A stretch of DNA of 64,000 bases from Candidatus Gastranaerophilales bacterium (GCA_944325025.1 CALUYN010000001.1:1-64000), one strand, 5' to 3'; shown: positions 53,501-62,786, numbered from the stretch's first letter. The notes: generated from the letters alone by a model not told the origin. Numbers and translations are program-made.

Positions 53501-53957
53501 ATCTTCTGTATTCACAAACAAAAACTATTTTTTGAGTAGTAATATCTGTTTCATTTGTCAGAGGGACAGTATTTCCGTACTCATTTTTTACCCCTTCAAT
53601 CTCGCAGATGTATCTATCTGAAATTGGAGGTTCAGGCGTACTGTTATTATAATAGCCGGATGAAGAAGAATTTGGATTATTTAACTGCATTTCCAATCCA
53701 TCTATACGTGATGAGAGGCGGCTTTCAATATTGTGCATTTCATCAGTTATATTTATTAAGTTTTCATCTATATATCTGTTATAATCATTTTCTGAAGAAT
53801 TTGTTTCTTCTTCATTTATATCTTCTTTATTCTGGGTTTTATTATCACTTTCATATTTATTAACCAACATAGGAGCACTCACAATCATAACTATTGCAAG
53901 TATTATTACAAGCACTATTGCATAACCCATTGTAGAAAGACCTGATTTTCTATTCAT
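53499..53957 (-). CDS. Membrane-anchored pilin-like protein
   Basis: 152 residues from ATG 53957 (MNRKSGLSTMGYAIVLVI), seven bases after AAAGGACGG. A short basic start and hydrophobic helix (residues 7-32) are like a prepilin or simple N-terminal anchor; there is a Gly at the place of a class III cut but no Glu at +5. Then an acidic/Asn-rich linker, a coiled coil (about 60-100, YIDENLINITDEMHNIESRLSSRIDGLEMQL), a Ser/Pro stretch and a small C-terminal domain with two Cys (YICEIEG, VFVCEYRR). Surface appendage or sensor component; function unknown. Confidence 0.6.
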   Translation of the reverse strand: MNRKSGLSTMGYAIVLVIILAIVMIVSAPMLVNKYESDNKTQNKEDINEEETNSSENDYNRYIDENLINITDEMHNIESRLSSRIDGLEMQLNNPNSSSSGYYNNSTPEPPISDRYICEIEGVKNEYGNTVPLTNETDITTQKIVFVCEYRR

Positions 53958-54073
53958 TAAACCGTCCTTTTTTTGCTTATAATAACATAGAATTCCTACT
54001 AGTTCAAGTAAAAACAAATTAATAAATCTAATATTTAATTACTATAGCAGGTAGTTACAAATATTAAATATTG

Positions 54074-54082
54074 TGCTAAAAT
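54074..54082 (+). promoter_or_regulatory. Extended -10 promoter
   Basis: TGCTAAAAT, preceded by TTACAA at 16 bases, 38 bases before ATG 54121. Confidence 0.45.
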
Positions 54083-54120
54083 ATTATTGTCAAATTAACA
54101 AAATAAGAAGGGAATATATA

Positions 54121-54618
54121 ATGAATAAATTTAAAGGATTGGTTTTAATATTAGCAGTTGCAGCAGGTCTTTGCGGATATGCGCAAACATCAGGGACTTT
54201 GCTTGTAAATACCAATGTACCTGTAAACGCTAAAACTACTGTTTCATATCAGGTTGTTAATCCGCTTGATGTCGTTGCAAGACCGAATTTTTATATGAAT
54301 AAAAATATTAAAATTAAAGCGAAATTTGATAAGTTTTCAACACTTGGTCTTGACTACAAACCGGCAATGAGAAGTTCCGAAAAATATATTTCTTTTTTAA
54401 TTCAGCGTCCGGATATTACAGATCACAATATACCGCTTTCTGAGTTAAAAATATTCTTAAACAGAGATGAAGCAGAAAAACATATCGACCTCAATTCAGG
54501 CGACATTGTAGAATTTTCAGGAAAAGTTTTTTCAAACGCACTTGGAGATGCCTGGATGGATGCTGATAAGTTTACGGTAATCAGCACAAAACCTAAAACA
54601 GAAACTGAAGCAAAATAA
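54121..54618 (+). CDS. Exported OB-fold-like protein
   Basis: 165 residues from ATG 54121 (MNKFKGLVLILAVAAGLCGYA), with GAAGGGAA upstream. Clear Sec signal peptide cut near GYA-QTS. The mature part is beta-rich: NKNIKIKAKFDKFSTLG, EKYISFLIQRPD, NSGDIVEFSGKVFSNALGDAWMDADKFTVIS. The last stretch has the look of a nucleic-acid-type OB fold (BOF/tRNA-anti-like) as in other small periplasmic proteins. Periplasmic; partner unknown. Likely co-transcribed with the GH57 gene 25 bases downstream. Confidence 0.65.
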   Translation: MNKFKGLVLILAVAAGLCGYAQTSGTLLVNTNVPVNAKTTVSYQVVNPLDVVARPNFYMNKNIKIKAKFDKFSTLGLDYKPAMRSSEKYISFLIQRPDITDHNIPLSELKIFLNRDEAEKHIDLNSGDIVEFSGKVFSNALGDAWMDADKFTVISTKPKTETEAK

Positions 54619-54643
54619 AAAAGTTTATTAACGGAGTTAAGAT

Positions 54644-57142
54644 ATGAGCAATAAGAAAAACGATATATTTTTGACAATCCATGGCCACTTTTATCAACCG
54701 CCAAGAGAAAATCCCTGGCTTGAAGCAATTGAACTGCAAGATAGCGCTGCGCCTTTTCATGACTGGAATGAAAGAATTAATCAGGAATGTTACAACCCTA
54801 ATTCTGTGTCAAAAATTGTTGACAGCAGAAATCGAATTCTTGATGTAGTAAATAACTATGAATATATAAGTTATAACTTCGGTCCCACGCTTCTTTCCTG
54901 GATGGAACACTATGCTCCTTTAACTTATGAAAGAATTATTAAAGCAGATATTGAAAGTATAGCCGAACACAACGGGCACGGAAACGCTATTGCACAGGTA
55001 TACAACCATATAATTATGCCGCTTGCCAATGAGCATGACAAAGAAACACAAATTAAATGGGGTATTCGCGACTTTGAATACAGATTTGGGCGAAAACCTG
55101 AAGGGATGTGGTTAGCTGAAACTGCTGTAGATGACGACACATTACGGCTTTTGGAAGCAAACGGCATTAAATTCACGATACTTTCTCCCTATCAGGCAGA
55201 AAAATTTAAAAAAGCCGGTGATAAAGAATGGACAGATGTAAGTTGGGGAAATATTGACCCTGCAAGGTCTTATAAATATAACATTAAATCAGCTCCCGGC
55301 AAATCTATTGACTTATTTTTCTATGATGGAGCAATATCGCGTTCTGTTGCTTTTGATGAACTTTTAAAAGACGGCAATAAATTCAGTAAAAGGTTAAAAG
55401 AAGGTGTATCAGAATGCCGCGATTATCCACAGCTTGTGCATATCGCAACAGACGGCGAAAGCTACGGACACCACACAAAATTTGGTGATATGGCATTAGC
55501 TTATGTCTTAAAAATTAAAGCAAAAGACGAAGGTTTCACAATAACAAACTATGCTGAATATCTTGAAAAATACAGAAGCGACTGTGAAGTCGAAATAAAA
55601 CAAGCATCAAGTTGGAGCTGCTTCCACGGCGTTGGCAGATGGAAAGAAGATTGCGGATGTTCAACAGGCGGTCATCCAGGTTGGAACCAACAGTGGAGAA
55701 AACCTTTGAGAGAAGCCCTTGATTATTTGAGAGATGAACTTGTTACAGTATTTGAACAATGCGGTAAAAAATATTTTAATGATGTATGGGATGTAAGAAA
55801 TAAATACATTGATGTCATACTTGACCGCGGAGATATGAATGTCAAGAATTTCCAACAGGAAAACTTCCTGCCAGATTTATCAGATGAAGACAGAGTGCAT
55901 GCAATGGAGCTTTTGGAAATTCAACGCCAAACTATGCTTATGTACACAAGCTGCGGGTGGTTTTTCTCTGAAATATCAGGGATTGAAACAGTCCAGATAA
56001 TGAAATATGCTGCACGAGCAATGCAGTTAGCTTCAAGGTTTACTTCCAAAAATCTTGAAGAAAATTTCTTGAACATACTTTCACAGGCAAAAAGCAATAT
56101 TCCTGAACACGGAACAGGAAAAGATATTTTTGAAAGATTTGTTAAACCGTCAATTGTCACAACAAAACAGATTGCAAGTCTTTGGGCGCTTTCGTCTTTG
56201 TATGAAGATTTTGAAGACGAAGAACAGGTTTACTGTTACACAATAACAAAAAAAGATTATAAACGCGTTCATAAAGGCACTTCAACATTTGTCACAGGCC
56301 ATATTGAGGTTCAGTCAAAAATAACACATCAAAAATCAAATCTTGTCTTTGCTCTTATGCAGTATGCAGGCGGTGATTTCCACTGCGCAATCAAAGAGTA
56401 TTCAGATGATGTCGAATATAACAAATTAAAAAATGATCTTATAAAAGTGTATCTTATGAATACAATAACCGAAATTATCAGGGCAATGGACGAATATTTC
56501 GGCAAAGAATACTTCACTCTTAAAGATATATTTATTGAAGAAAGAAGAAAAATTCTTCAAATTATGCTAAAAGGAAAACTCGCTAAATTCTCGCAAATTT
56601 ATCAGCAGATGTATGATGACGGAAAGGGTGCAATATACAACCTGCAAGGTTTGGGGCTTAATATCCCTGATGAATTTAAAATCTCAGCCGCTTATGCATT
56701 AAGCCATAAATTTAATGATATTGTAATACATTCCGGCGGATTTCTTGATGATGATATGATACAACAGGCTGTAGATATTAATTTCGAGGCAAAAAGAATT
56801 GATATTACTTTAGATAAAAAGAGTTCCAATGTTATATTCAGCAAAAAAATTCTGCAAAACGTCAACAGACTTGTTCACAGTTTTGAAATCCAACAGGCTG
56901 AGGTACTTCTTGAGATATTTGACACTGTTGAAAAACTTGAACTGCAGGTTGACATTGCAGAAGCCCAGAACACTTATTTTGCCAAAATTTATCACAGAAT
57001 AGGCGATATATTGGAAGCTGATTTCGGCAGCAAAAATTCTGCAAATAGAAGATTTGTTGAAATGCTTCTTGATATTGGGGCAAAATTGAATATTAACACA
57101 GAATTTTACCAGAAAAAACTGGATAAGTTATTGCTGCAATAA
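54644..57142 (+). CDS. GH57/DUF3536-type alpha-glucan-active protein
   Basis: 832 residues. GH57 N-terminal barrel with TIHGHFYQPPRENPWLEAIE (His pair of motif 1), SYNFGPTLLSWMEHYAP, EHNGHGNAIAQVYNHIIMPLANEHDK, and the nucleophile Glu in GMWLAETAVDDDTLRLLEANGI; HIATDGESYGHHTKFGDMALAYVL holds the acid Asp. Then a DUF3536 domain and helical C-terminus. The family acts on alpha-1,4-glucans such as glycogen and is cytoplasmic here (no signal peptide). With glgA it completes a glycogen theme. Start ATG 54644 follows AACGGAG. Exact activity is not proven for this subgroup. Confidence 0.85.
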   Translation: MSNKKNDIFLTIHGHFYQPPRENPWLEAIELQDSAAPFHDWNERINQECYNPNSVSKIVDSRNRILDVVNNYEYISYNFGPTLLSWMEHYAPLTYERIIKADIESIAEHNGHGNAIAQVYNHIIMPLANEHDKETQIKWGIRDFEYRFGRKPEGMWLAETAVDDDTLRLLEANGIKFTILSPYQAEKFKKAGDKEWTDVSWGNIDPARSYKYNIKSAPGKSIDLFFYDGAISRSVAFDELLKDGNKFSKRLKEGVSECRDYPQLVHIATDGESYGHHTKFGDMALAYVLKIKAKDEGFTITNYAEYLEKYRSDCEVEIKQASSWSCFHGVGRWKEDCGCSTGGHPGWNQQWRKPLREALDYLRDELVTVFEQCGKKYFNDVWDVRNKYIDVILDRGDMNVKNFQQENFLPDLSDEDRVHAMELLEIQRQTMLMYTSCGWFFSEISGIETVQIMKYAARAMQLASRFTSKNLEENFLNILSQAKSNIPEHGTGKDIFERFVKPSIVTTKQIASLWALSSLYEDFEDEEQVYCYTITKKDYKRVHKGTSTFVTGHIEVQSKITHQKSNLVFALMQYAGGDFHCAIKEYSDDVEYNKLKNDLIKVYLMNTITEIIRAMDEYFGKEYFTLKDIFIEERRKILQIMLKGKLAKFSQIYQQMYDDGKGAIYNLQGLGLNIPDEFKISAAYALSHKFNDIVIHSGGFLDDDMIQQAVDINFEAKRIDITLDKKSSNVIFSKKILQNVNRLVHSFEIQQAEVLLEIFDTVEKLELQVDIAEAQNTYFAKIYHRIGDILEADFGSKNSANRRFVEMLLDIGAKLNINTEFYQKKLDKLLLQ

Positions 57143-57144
57143 AA

Positions 57145-57726
57145 TTACCAGTTTTCAGAACCGTATTTTTTATACAGCTCAATATTTTTGTGAATTTTAT
57201 GCTGAACAGCCGCAATTTTTTTTAAAGTTTCCGGCTCTTGGGTACGCTTTGCAAGAAGTTCCAGTTCTAGCAATTCTTCTTTTGCACGTCTTATTTTTTG
57301 CTTATCCTCTTCGCGTTTCCAGAAAAGCCAGCCTTCAAACCCGCACCCGGGAGGCACAATAGCCCACGGAGAAGACGGGAAATAACGGCAAAGTGTCGGA
57401 CGATTTTCATAATTCCCACATAAATTATCTACCTGTAAATATTTACAGCGGTAAAAAGTCATATCCTTTTCCACATAGTTACCGTCATCTTTCAACCTGT
57501 TTATAATGTTATCTACAATTCCTGCATCAACTTTTCTTGCTTCATAGATTGATTTGTATGGAACAAATATTGACAAAAAATCAATTGCGCCCTGATCGCC
57601 TTCATCTGCCATCTGTTTTAATTTCTCATAAGGCATGGGAGCTGTAACTACACGGCAGCATTTGCCGCACATTTTGCAAAGATGTTGAGGACGTTGTGAT
57701 AAATAATTTTCTTCGTAAGAGCCCAT
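57145..57726 (-). CDS. YkgJ-family cysteine-cluster protein
   Basis: 193 residues. N-terminal CKMCGKCCRVV and later CKYLQVDNLCGNYENRPTLCRYFP, then PGCGFEGWLFW, give the seven to eight Cys of the YkgJ/CxxCxxCC family, which binds zinc or an iron-sulphur cluster; activity unknown. The helical C-terminus has KKIAAVQHKIHKNIELYKKYG. The ATG at 57726 is six bases after a TATAAT box with no Shine-Dalgarno, so likely leaderless. The divergent neighbour shares the 121-base gap. Confidence 0.85.
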   Translation of the reverse strand: MGSYEENYLSQRPQHLCKMCGKCCRVVTAPMPYEKLKQMADEGDQGAIDFLSIFVPYKSIYEARKVDAGIVDNIINRLKDDGNYVEKDMTFYRCKYLQVDNLCGNYENRPTLCRYFPSSPWAIVPPGCGFEGWLFWKREEDKQKIRRAKEELLELELLAKRTQEPETLKKIAAVQHKIHKNIELYKKYGSENW

Positions 57727-57847
57727 AATTTAATTATAACTATCATGGGAAATTATAAAAAATTATGTAATATTTCTTAAAAAAAGAGCAATAAATTTTA
57801 ATAGAATTACTTTATTTATATAAGGTAGTAGTAAAAGGTAGTTTTAT

Positions 57848-58651
57848 ATGCAAAGTTCCGTAGGTCAACAAAACATACAGCAAAATGTTATACCGCAAAA
57901 TACGCAGTATCAAACAGCACCTGTGCAGCCCCAAGCTGTCCAAGCGCAGCCTGCAGTATGCACTCCTCAATACCAGACGCAGGGACAAAACGTTCAGGTT
58001 CCAAATTATTCAGGGGTAAATATTCAGATATTCAATCCATCAGTTGCGACACCAGGTGCAACAGCTCCCGTTTATAACGTAAATGCCCCAAATTACGGAA
58101 CAAATCCTGTCAGCGGCTGCTATCCTTCAGGATACTATACTAACAACTGGGGAAATCCCGCAAACAATAATAACAACAATACAACCAACACAACAAATAC
58201 AACAACAGAAACAACAACCAAAAACGAAAAGAAAACAGAAAAACGTGAAATTGTTCAATTAACGGATGATTATATAAGAAATCTTGAAAACTATTTAAAC
58301 AGCCAGAATAAAGAAGTAAGACTTATGGGCGCAAAAGAAGTAGTTGCAAGACTTGAAGAAGATCATTCAAGAAAAGATGACAAAGCATTAAACGCATTAA
58401 TCAACAAAATGCTTCAAGATCCTTATACTCCGGTAAAAGTTCTTGCAATGGGCGCACTTGATTCAAGAATAGCAACAGGCGACGCTTTTACAGTCGGACT
58501 TTTAACTCAAATGCAAAATTCTCAAACAGGTTACGGACAAGATGCACTTCAGGCATCAAATATCCTCTTGAAAATGTCCGGACAAAAAGTTGAAAAAGAA
58601 TTTGAAGTAAAAGACAATAAAAAAAGTACACAAAAAACTGAAACAAAATAG
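57848..58651 (+). CDS. Gln/Asn-rich protein with HEAT-like domain
   Basis: 267 residues. Residues 1-110 are low-complexity Gln/Pro/Asn/Thr-rich with NNNNNTTNTTNTTTETTTK, then a charged junction. About 135-235 is helical (DYIRNLENYLNSQNKEVRLMGAKEVVARLEED, VKVLAMGALDSRIATGDAF) with HEAT-repeat periodicity. The last 30 residues are Lys-rich. There is no signal peptide. AAAGG is 9 bases before ATG 57848. A scaffold or condensate-forming protein is possible. Operon with the 58.7 kb gene seven bases downstream. Confidence 0.65.
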   Translation: MQSSVGQQNIQQNVIPQNTQYQTAPVQPQAVQAQPAVCTPQYQTQGQNVQVPNYSGVNIQIFNPSVATPGATAPVYNVNAPNYGTNPVSGCYPSGYYTNNWGNPANNNNNNTTNTTNTTTETTTKNEKKTEKREIVQLTDDYIRNLENYLNSQNKEVRLMGAKEVVARLEEDHSRKDDKALNALINKMLQDPYTPVKVLAMGALDSRIATGDAFTVGLLTQMQNSQTGYGQDALQASNILLKMSGQKVEKEFEVKDNKKSTQKTETK

Positions 58652-58658
58652 GTAAAAA

Positions 58659-59135
58659 ATGAGTATCAAAACAGCATTAACATCAGTAAAAAGTAATTTT
58701 ACAAAATATCTTGCCAAAGGTGCAGGCGTTGCTGCACTCGGCATTATTGCATATGATGCTCATATTGTCGGGAAACTTCAATCTGACGTTTATTCAAAAT
58801 CAAGAGATGCTAACGCAGGCATACGAGCTTTTGACAATACACAGTATCTTACAAGCCCTAGTGTTACAACATCAAATCTAAAAAAAGGCGTATTTAGATG
58901 GGAAGTAGATAACAATTTACGCACCTTTGTAAATTCCGCAATAGGATATTTCAAAGGCTTCGGCTCAATGCTTGTGGATAGTGTTGTACCGCTTGGTCTC
59001 GGACTTGGAGCATTATTCGGGAAAGGCAAATGGTCCAAAGGTTCAGCAATCGGACTTGGAATATATGCAGTTGTAAAATTGTTTAAAGACGTCCTCGGCT
59101 TCGGGCAGTACAACGATTTGAACAGAAAGTTCTAA
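58659..59135 (+). CDS. Small protein with Gly-rich hydrophobic segments
   Basis: 158 residues. A hydrophobic stretch at about 20-35 (GAGVAALGIIAYDAHIVG) and a Gly-rich one at about 110-145 (VVPLGLGLGALFGKGKWSKGSAIGLGIYAVVKLF) suggest membrane association. The middle is polar with SKSRDANAGIRAFDNTQYL. It carries no family signature. It follows the Gln/Asn-rich gene by seven bases and ends two bases from the convergent prepilin gene. Probably a lineage-specific pair. Confidence 0.55.
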   Translation: MSIKTALTSVKSNFTKYLAKGAGVAALGIIAYDAHIVGKLQSDVYSKSRDANAGIRAFDNTQYLTSPSVTTSNLKKGVFRWEVDNNLRTFVNSAIGYFKGFGSMLVDSVVPLGLGLGALFGKGKWSKGSAIGLGIYAVVKLFKDVLGFGQYNDLNRKF

Positions 59136-59136
59136 T

Positions 59137-60530
59137 TTACCACGGGTAATCATCTCTTATTTCCCAACCGTCAATCATTATAAGCGCCGTACAATATAAA
59201 TTTTCATATTCTCTCCCGCTTGTATGTTTAGAACATTTATTTTTAAGAGTAGTTCTGTCCAAACTGATACCTGACGGAAGCAGTTTCATCGTGTCTGCTC
59301 CGTCAAACGTAAACATAAAAAAATCTCTGCCTACGATATTAGGCCCTTGCTTTCCGTTTATATCTACAAATATTATAGGCAAAGAATATATATTCTGAGA
59401 ACTTGATCTATTATATGAAACAAATAAGGTTGAACTGTTTGGTAATTCCAGTATATAAGCATTGTTAAAATTGTATGAACGTCCATCCTTTGTTTTGGGA
59501 TAAACATATCCTTGACGAGCTATATTATTTGAATATAGAGGAGAGGAAGTTAATTTTAAATATGGCACAAGATATTTATCCGCAAATGAAGTAATTAAAT
59601 CTTGAACCTGTGTTGGATTGTCCTGATCCATAGAAGTTGAACCAACCATACCCCAGCTTGAAATATCGCCGTAATCAGCCTGAGCATGATTTACAGCCTG
59701 ATAAAGAATACTATATGTCTGCTCTAACCGTTTTGCCGTAACCTGTTTTTGGTGTTTTACAATCATACCTGGTATAGTCATCGCAGCAACCACACCGATT
59801 ATGCCAAGGGTGATGAGAACCTCTGCCAGAGTGAATGCGGCTCGTTTTTTAGGTGAAGAGTGAAGGGTGAAGCGTAAAGAGAATTTATTTTTAAGGCGAT
59901 AAGACGATAAGACGTTAGGACGATAAGTGCGTTTCAGAGAATAAATGTCATCCTGAACTTGTTTCAGGATCTTATAAATATAAGATTGACGTGTATTATT
60001 ACTAGTAGAATGCGAAGCATTCGACGTAGTAATCTCATCATTATTGCAGCTATCTTGCGATTGCGACGGTCGTTTCACTCCCTCGCAATGACAGTGGGGA
60101 AATTGACATGAATTGTCTAACATGTCTACGTGCGTAGCACCCTCGCAATGACAGAATTGCGCAGCTCCCTCTCCTATGGGAGGGAAAAGTTTTTCGATAC
60201 TAGCTTTGCGTCTCCGCCTCTTAGCATCTTTGCATCTAAACACGAGATTCTGAAATAAATTCAGAATGACGTAAATAGCTTGACCTCTTGACCTCTTGAC
60301 CTCTGAGCTTCCAATAAAACCCTCACCCGCAGTTGTAAGTTCTCTTTGTTCACACAACTGCTCCCTCTCCCAGAGGGCGAGGGGATGATTTTTTACGAGC
60401 TTCTGAAATAAATTGAGGATGACAGAATAAATGATAATAGCTTTGCATCTATGCTTCTTGGCTTCTTCGCCTCCGGCGGAGCCTACAGTGCCCCCCCCCC
60501 GAAGTTACAATTCTTTACAAACTTTTCCAT
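59137..60530 (-). CDS. Prepilin-like protein with ~232-residue repeat-derived leader, out of frame at G10
   Basis: ATG 60530, with GAGGA seven bases upstream, reads MEKFVKNCNFGGGAL-stop; the ten-G run is 60491-60500. With 11 G the product has 464 residues: GGGGTVGSAGGEEAKKHRCKAIIIY, ...ILNLFQNLVFRCKDAKRRRR, CHCEGATHVDML, NEITTSNASHSTS, YKILKQVQDDIYS, then KKRAAFTLAEVLITLGIIG (cut before Phe, about 233). The body has IIFVDINGKQGPNIVGRDFFMF and three Cys. A TTG at 60357 could start a 406-codon in-frame product. It is a close paralogue of the 48 kb locus in the cassette but not in the body. Confidence 0.72.
59838..60490. repeat. Repeat cassette of the 60 kb prepilin leader
   Basis: 653 bases, open in the prepilin frame. 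Contains all main modules in order: GTGAAGAGTGAAGGG, GATAAGACGATAAGACG, CATCCTGAACTTGTTTCAGG palindrome, AGAATGCGAAGCATTCG, GCGATTGCGACGGTCG/CTCGCAATGACA, CTCTCCTATGGGAG, GCATCTTTGCATC, GACCTCTTGACC, CCCTCACCCGCAG...AGGGCGAGG, and GGCGGAGCCTACAGTG before the C10 (plus view). Confidence 0.85.
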
Positions 60531-60561
60531 AATTAAATCCTCGCTTTTCTGCAACATGTTT

Positions 60562-60590
60562 ATTATAGCGTATTATTTATCTGTTTTCAA
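60562..60590 (-). promoter_or_regulatory. Sigma-70 promoter of the 60 kb prepilin gene
   Basis: TTGAAA - 17 bases - TATAAT. The -35 lies inside the trmD 3' end, so this gene can be transcribed apart from the trmD operon. Confidence 0.65.
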
Positions 60591-61266
60591 GCCACTTGTT
60601 ATAAAGATCCGGACGTTTTGCTTTTGTCCGCTCTAAACTTTTTTCAAGACGAAATGCGTTAATATCTTTATGATTTCCGTTCAACAAAACTTCAGGAACT
60701 TTTAAGCCTCTGTATTCCCGCGGCTTTGTATAATGCGGATACTCCAAAAGCCCGTTTGAAAAACTATCCTCATCAGCTGATTCAATTTTTCCAAGAGTCC
60801 CCTCGAGTTTTCTGCTCACAGCATCTATTAAGCACAAAGCAGGAAGTTCCCCGCCCGTTAAAACAAAATCACCCAACGAAATCTCACGCGGTTTTATAAT
60901 CTCTCTTATACGCTCATCAAAACCTTCATAATGACCGCAAAGTAAAATCATCTGATTATATTTAGCTAAATCATTTACTATATGGTCATTTAATGGTTCT
61001 CCCTGAGGGGAAAGCATTACCGTAACGGTATTATCGTACTGTTTAATACTTTCATAAGCGTCAACATACGGCTGAGGCATCAAAACCATTCCTGCTCCGC
61101 CGCCATATGGTGTGTCATCAACTTTTTTATGCTTATTCAGAGTAAAATCACGCGGATTAATAGCATTTATAGTAACAATTCCCGCATCTATTGCGCGTTT
61201 CATTATACTAAATCCGCAATAGCTTTCAATCATCTCAGGAAACAGGGTGAGAACATCAAAAATCAT
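60577..61266 (-). CDS. trmD: tRNA (guanine37-N1)-methyltransferase
   Basis: 229 residues, normal for TrmD. MIFDVLTLFPEMIESYCGFSIMKRAI at the start, DDTPYGGGAGMVLMPQPY, and the trefoil-knot SAM loop in LLCGHYEGFDERI and EISLGDFVLTGGELPALCLIDA. It methylates G37 of tRNAs with CNN anticodons to prevent frameshifting. Overlaps rimM by four bases. Shorter C-terminal domain than E. coli (255 residues), as in many other phyla. Confidence 0.96.
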   Translation of the reverse strand: MIFDVLTLFPEMIESYCGFSIMKRAIDAGIVTINAINPRDFTLNKHKKVDDTPYGGGAGMVLMPQPYVDAYESIKQYDNTVTVMLSPQGEPLNDHIVNDLAKYNQMILLCGHYEGFDERIREIIKPREISLGDFVLTGGELPALCLIDAVSRKLEGTLGKIESADEDSFSNGLLEYPHYTKPREYRGLKVPEVLLNGNHKDINAFRLEKSLERTKAKRPDLYNKWLENR

Positions 61267-61775
61267 TCTATCAATCCCTCAATATTATTTATTATAATTT
61301 TTTTATCTTTAATGCTTACATCTGTTACAATAGCTTTTACAAACGGTATAAGAACAATCTTTTTCGAATTAGTTTTGACTGAAAGCAAATCGCTTGCTCC
61401 ATTATTTGAAACACCAACAACAAATCCGACCTTCTTATTGTTCTGGTCAAATACTTCAAGACTTACAAGCTCATCAATTAAAAACTCGTCTTCCTCAAGA
61501 TTTTCTCTTATTGTTTCTTCTTCAACATAAAGGAAAGCGCCTTTAAATTCCATTAAATCGTTGATTGAATTTATGCCCTCAAATTTTACAAGTGCATAAT
61601 TTTTATGCAAACGGATAGTTTCTATATTGAGGGGTTTATAATCATGATCAATTTTCACAAAAACTTTATTTAAAGAACAGAAAAAATCCTGCTGATTTTT
61701 AGTAAAACCAACTTTTGCTTCGCCTTTAATACCATGGAAGTTAAGAATTTTGCCGACAGAAATGTATTTTGTCAT
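61263..61775 (-). CDS. rimM: 16S rRNA processing protein RimM
   Basis: 170 residues. N-terminal beta-barrel (YISVGKILNFHGIKGEAKVGFT) and C-terminal PRC-barrel (VSLEVFDQNNKKVGFVVGVSNNGASDLLSVKTNSKKIVLIPFVKAIVTDVSIKDKKIIIN in parts). It assists 30S head maturation, binding S19. It is coupled to trmD by a four-base overlap and follows the RG-rich gene by three bases. Confidence 0.95.
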   Translation of the reverse strand: MTKYISVGKILNFHGIKGEAKVGFTKNQQDFFCSLNKVFVKIDHDYKPLNIETIRLHKNYALVKFEGINSINDLMEFKGAFLYVEEETIRENLEEDEFLIDELVSLEVFDQNNKKVGFVVGVSNNGASDLLSVKTNSKKIVLIPFVKAIVTDVSIKDKKIIINNIEGLIE

Positions 61776-61778
61776 ACT

Positions 61779-62786
61779 TTAAGCTTCCGGAGTTTCTTCA
61801 GTTTTTTTAGGTTTTCTGCCTCTTTTAGGTTTCACTTCTTCTGCCGGTTTTTCAGCTGCTTCTTCTTTTACTTCAGCTTTAGCTTCTTCATTTTTCTTTT
61901 TGAATTCTTCCGGCAAATCAGGTCTATCCTGGTTCCAACGATTAAGTCCCATTTGAGAACGAATAAGCCCGATACCAACGTGAACTCTCCACTCATCCAT
62001 TTTTAATTGAGCCGCAATAATTTTATGGCAGCCAATCGGAGGGAGCGGAAGCAATGGTTCATAAAGATTTTTAATAGCAAACAATTGATCCGGAGAAATT
62101 GCGAGTTTTCTTTTCGGGAACGGCAATTTCGGAAGCATCATCTTTTGTCTGACAAGATTAATCCCGAAGAAAACTTTTCTCGGTTCTAGCCCGATTTTTT
62201 CACCAATTACTTCATGGCAGTCAGGGTTAGGCAAAGGCAGCATAGCCTTATAAAGCTTTTCAATTTGTTCTAACTGCTCCTTGCTGACAAGTAACTGTTT
62301 TGGTCCTTTATTTTTCGGACGTTTATTTTGAAAATTAGGTCTGCCGCCGGGGCGTCTGTTTTGGAAATTGTTATTTCTGTTATAACCGCCCTGCTGTGAA
62401 CGGTACCCGCCCTGAGGCCTATTGTAACCGCCTCTGTTATCACGGTTTCTGTTGTTATTATTTCTGTTATAGCCGCCTTGACTATATCCGCCGCGGTTTC
62501 CATAATTGTTGTTTTGATAATTTCTCTGGGGTCTTTGATATCTTTGCTGAGGTTCCGGGCTGCCGCCTGCGCTGTAGTATCTTGGCGGTTCTTCAACTCC
62601 GCCTGCACTATAACCATTCAACGGTTCCTGAGGAACAGGTGCTTGAGCTTTTGTTTCATCCGCAGATGGAGCTGACGGATTAATCATCATACTTTTGTCA
62701 GGATACAAACAATCCGGACAAATAACTCTTTTGGGGTTTTTTGTTTCAAACTCACGACCACATTTGATACACTTGTTTACATACAT
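61779..62786 (-). CDS. Zinc-ribbon, RG/NG-rich protein with two internal repeats
   Basis: 335 residues. Zinc ribbon at the start (CIKCGREF ... CPDC, residues 6-26), then a proline-rich linker with two YSAGG boxes, an RGG/GGYNR low-complexity tract (about 85-160) and two tandem ~60-residue helical repeats (LVSKEQLEQIEKLYKAMLPLPNPDCHEVI and AISPDQLFAIKNLYEPLLPLPPIGCHKII) with a shared PLP..CH core. It ends in a Lys/Glu/Ala tail. Likely RNA-binding and able to self-associate, by composition. It occupies the place where rpsP and a KH-protein gene usually precede rimM. No family recognised. Confidence 0.7.
   Translation of the reverse strand: MYVNKCIKCGREFETKNPKRVICPDCLYPDKSMMINPSAPSADETKAQAPVPQEPLNGYSAGGVEEPPRYYSAGGSPEPQQRYQRPQRNYQNNNYGNRGGYSQGGYNRNNNNRNRDNRGGYNRPQGGYRSQQGGYNRNNNFQNRRPGGRPNFQNKRPKNKGPKQLLVSKEQLEQIEKLYKAMLPLPNPDCHEVIGEKIGLEPRKVFFGINLVRQKMMLPKLPFPKRKLAISPDQLFAIKNLYEPLLPLPPIGCHKIIAAQLKMDEWRVHVGIGLIRSQMGLNRWNQDRPDLPEEFKKKNEEAKAEVKEEAAEKPAEEVKPKRGRKPKKTEETPEA

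Noticed and set aside
55427..55440. TTATCCACA inside the GH57 gene
   Set aside because: Single DnaA-box match within coding sequence, no cluster and no AT-rich unwinding region.
44412..60490. CRISPR arrays in the repeat islands
   Set aside because: Repeats are modular, palindromic and variably spaced, not constant-length direct repeats with unique spacers; no cas genes.
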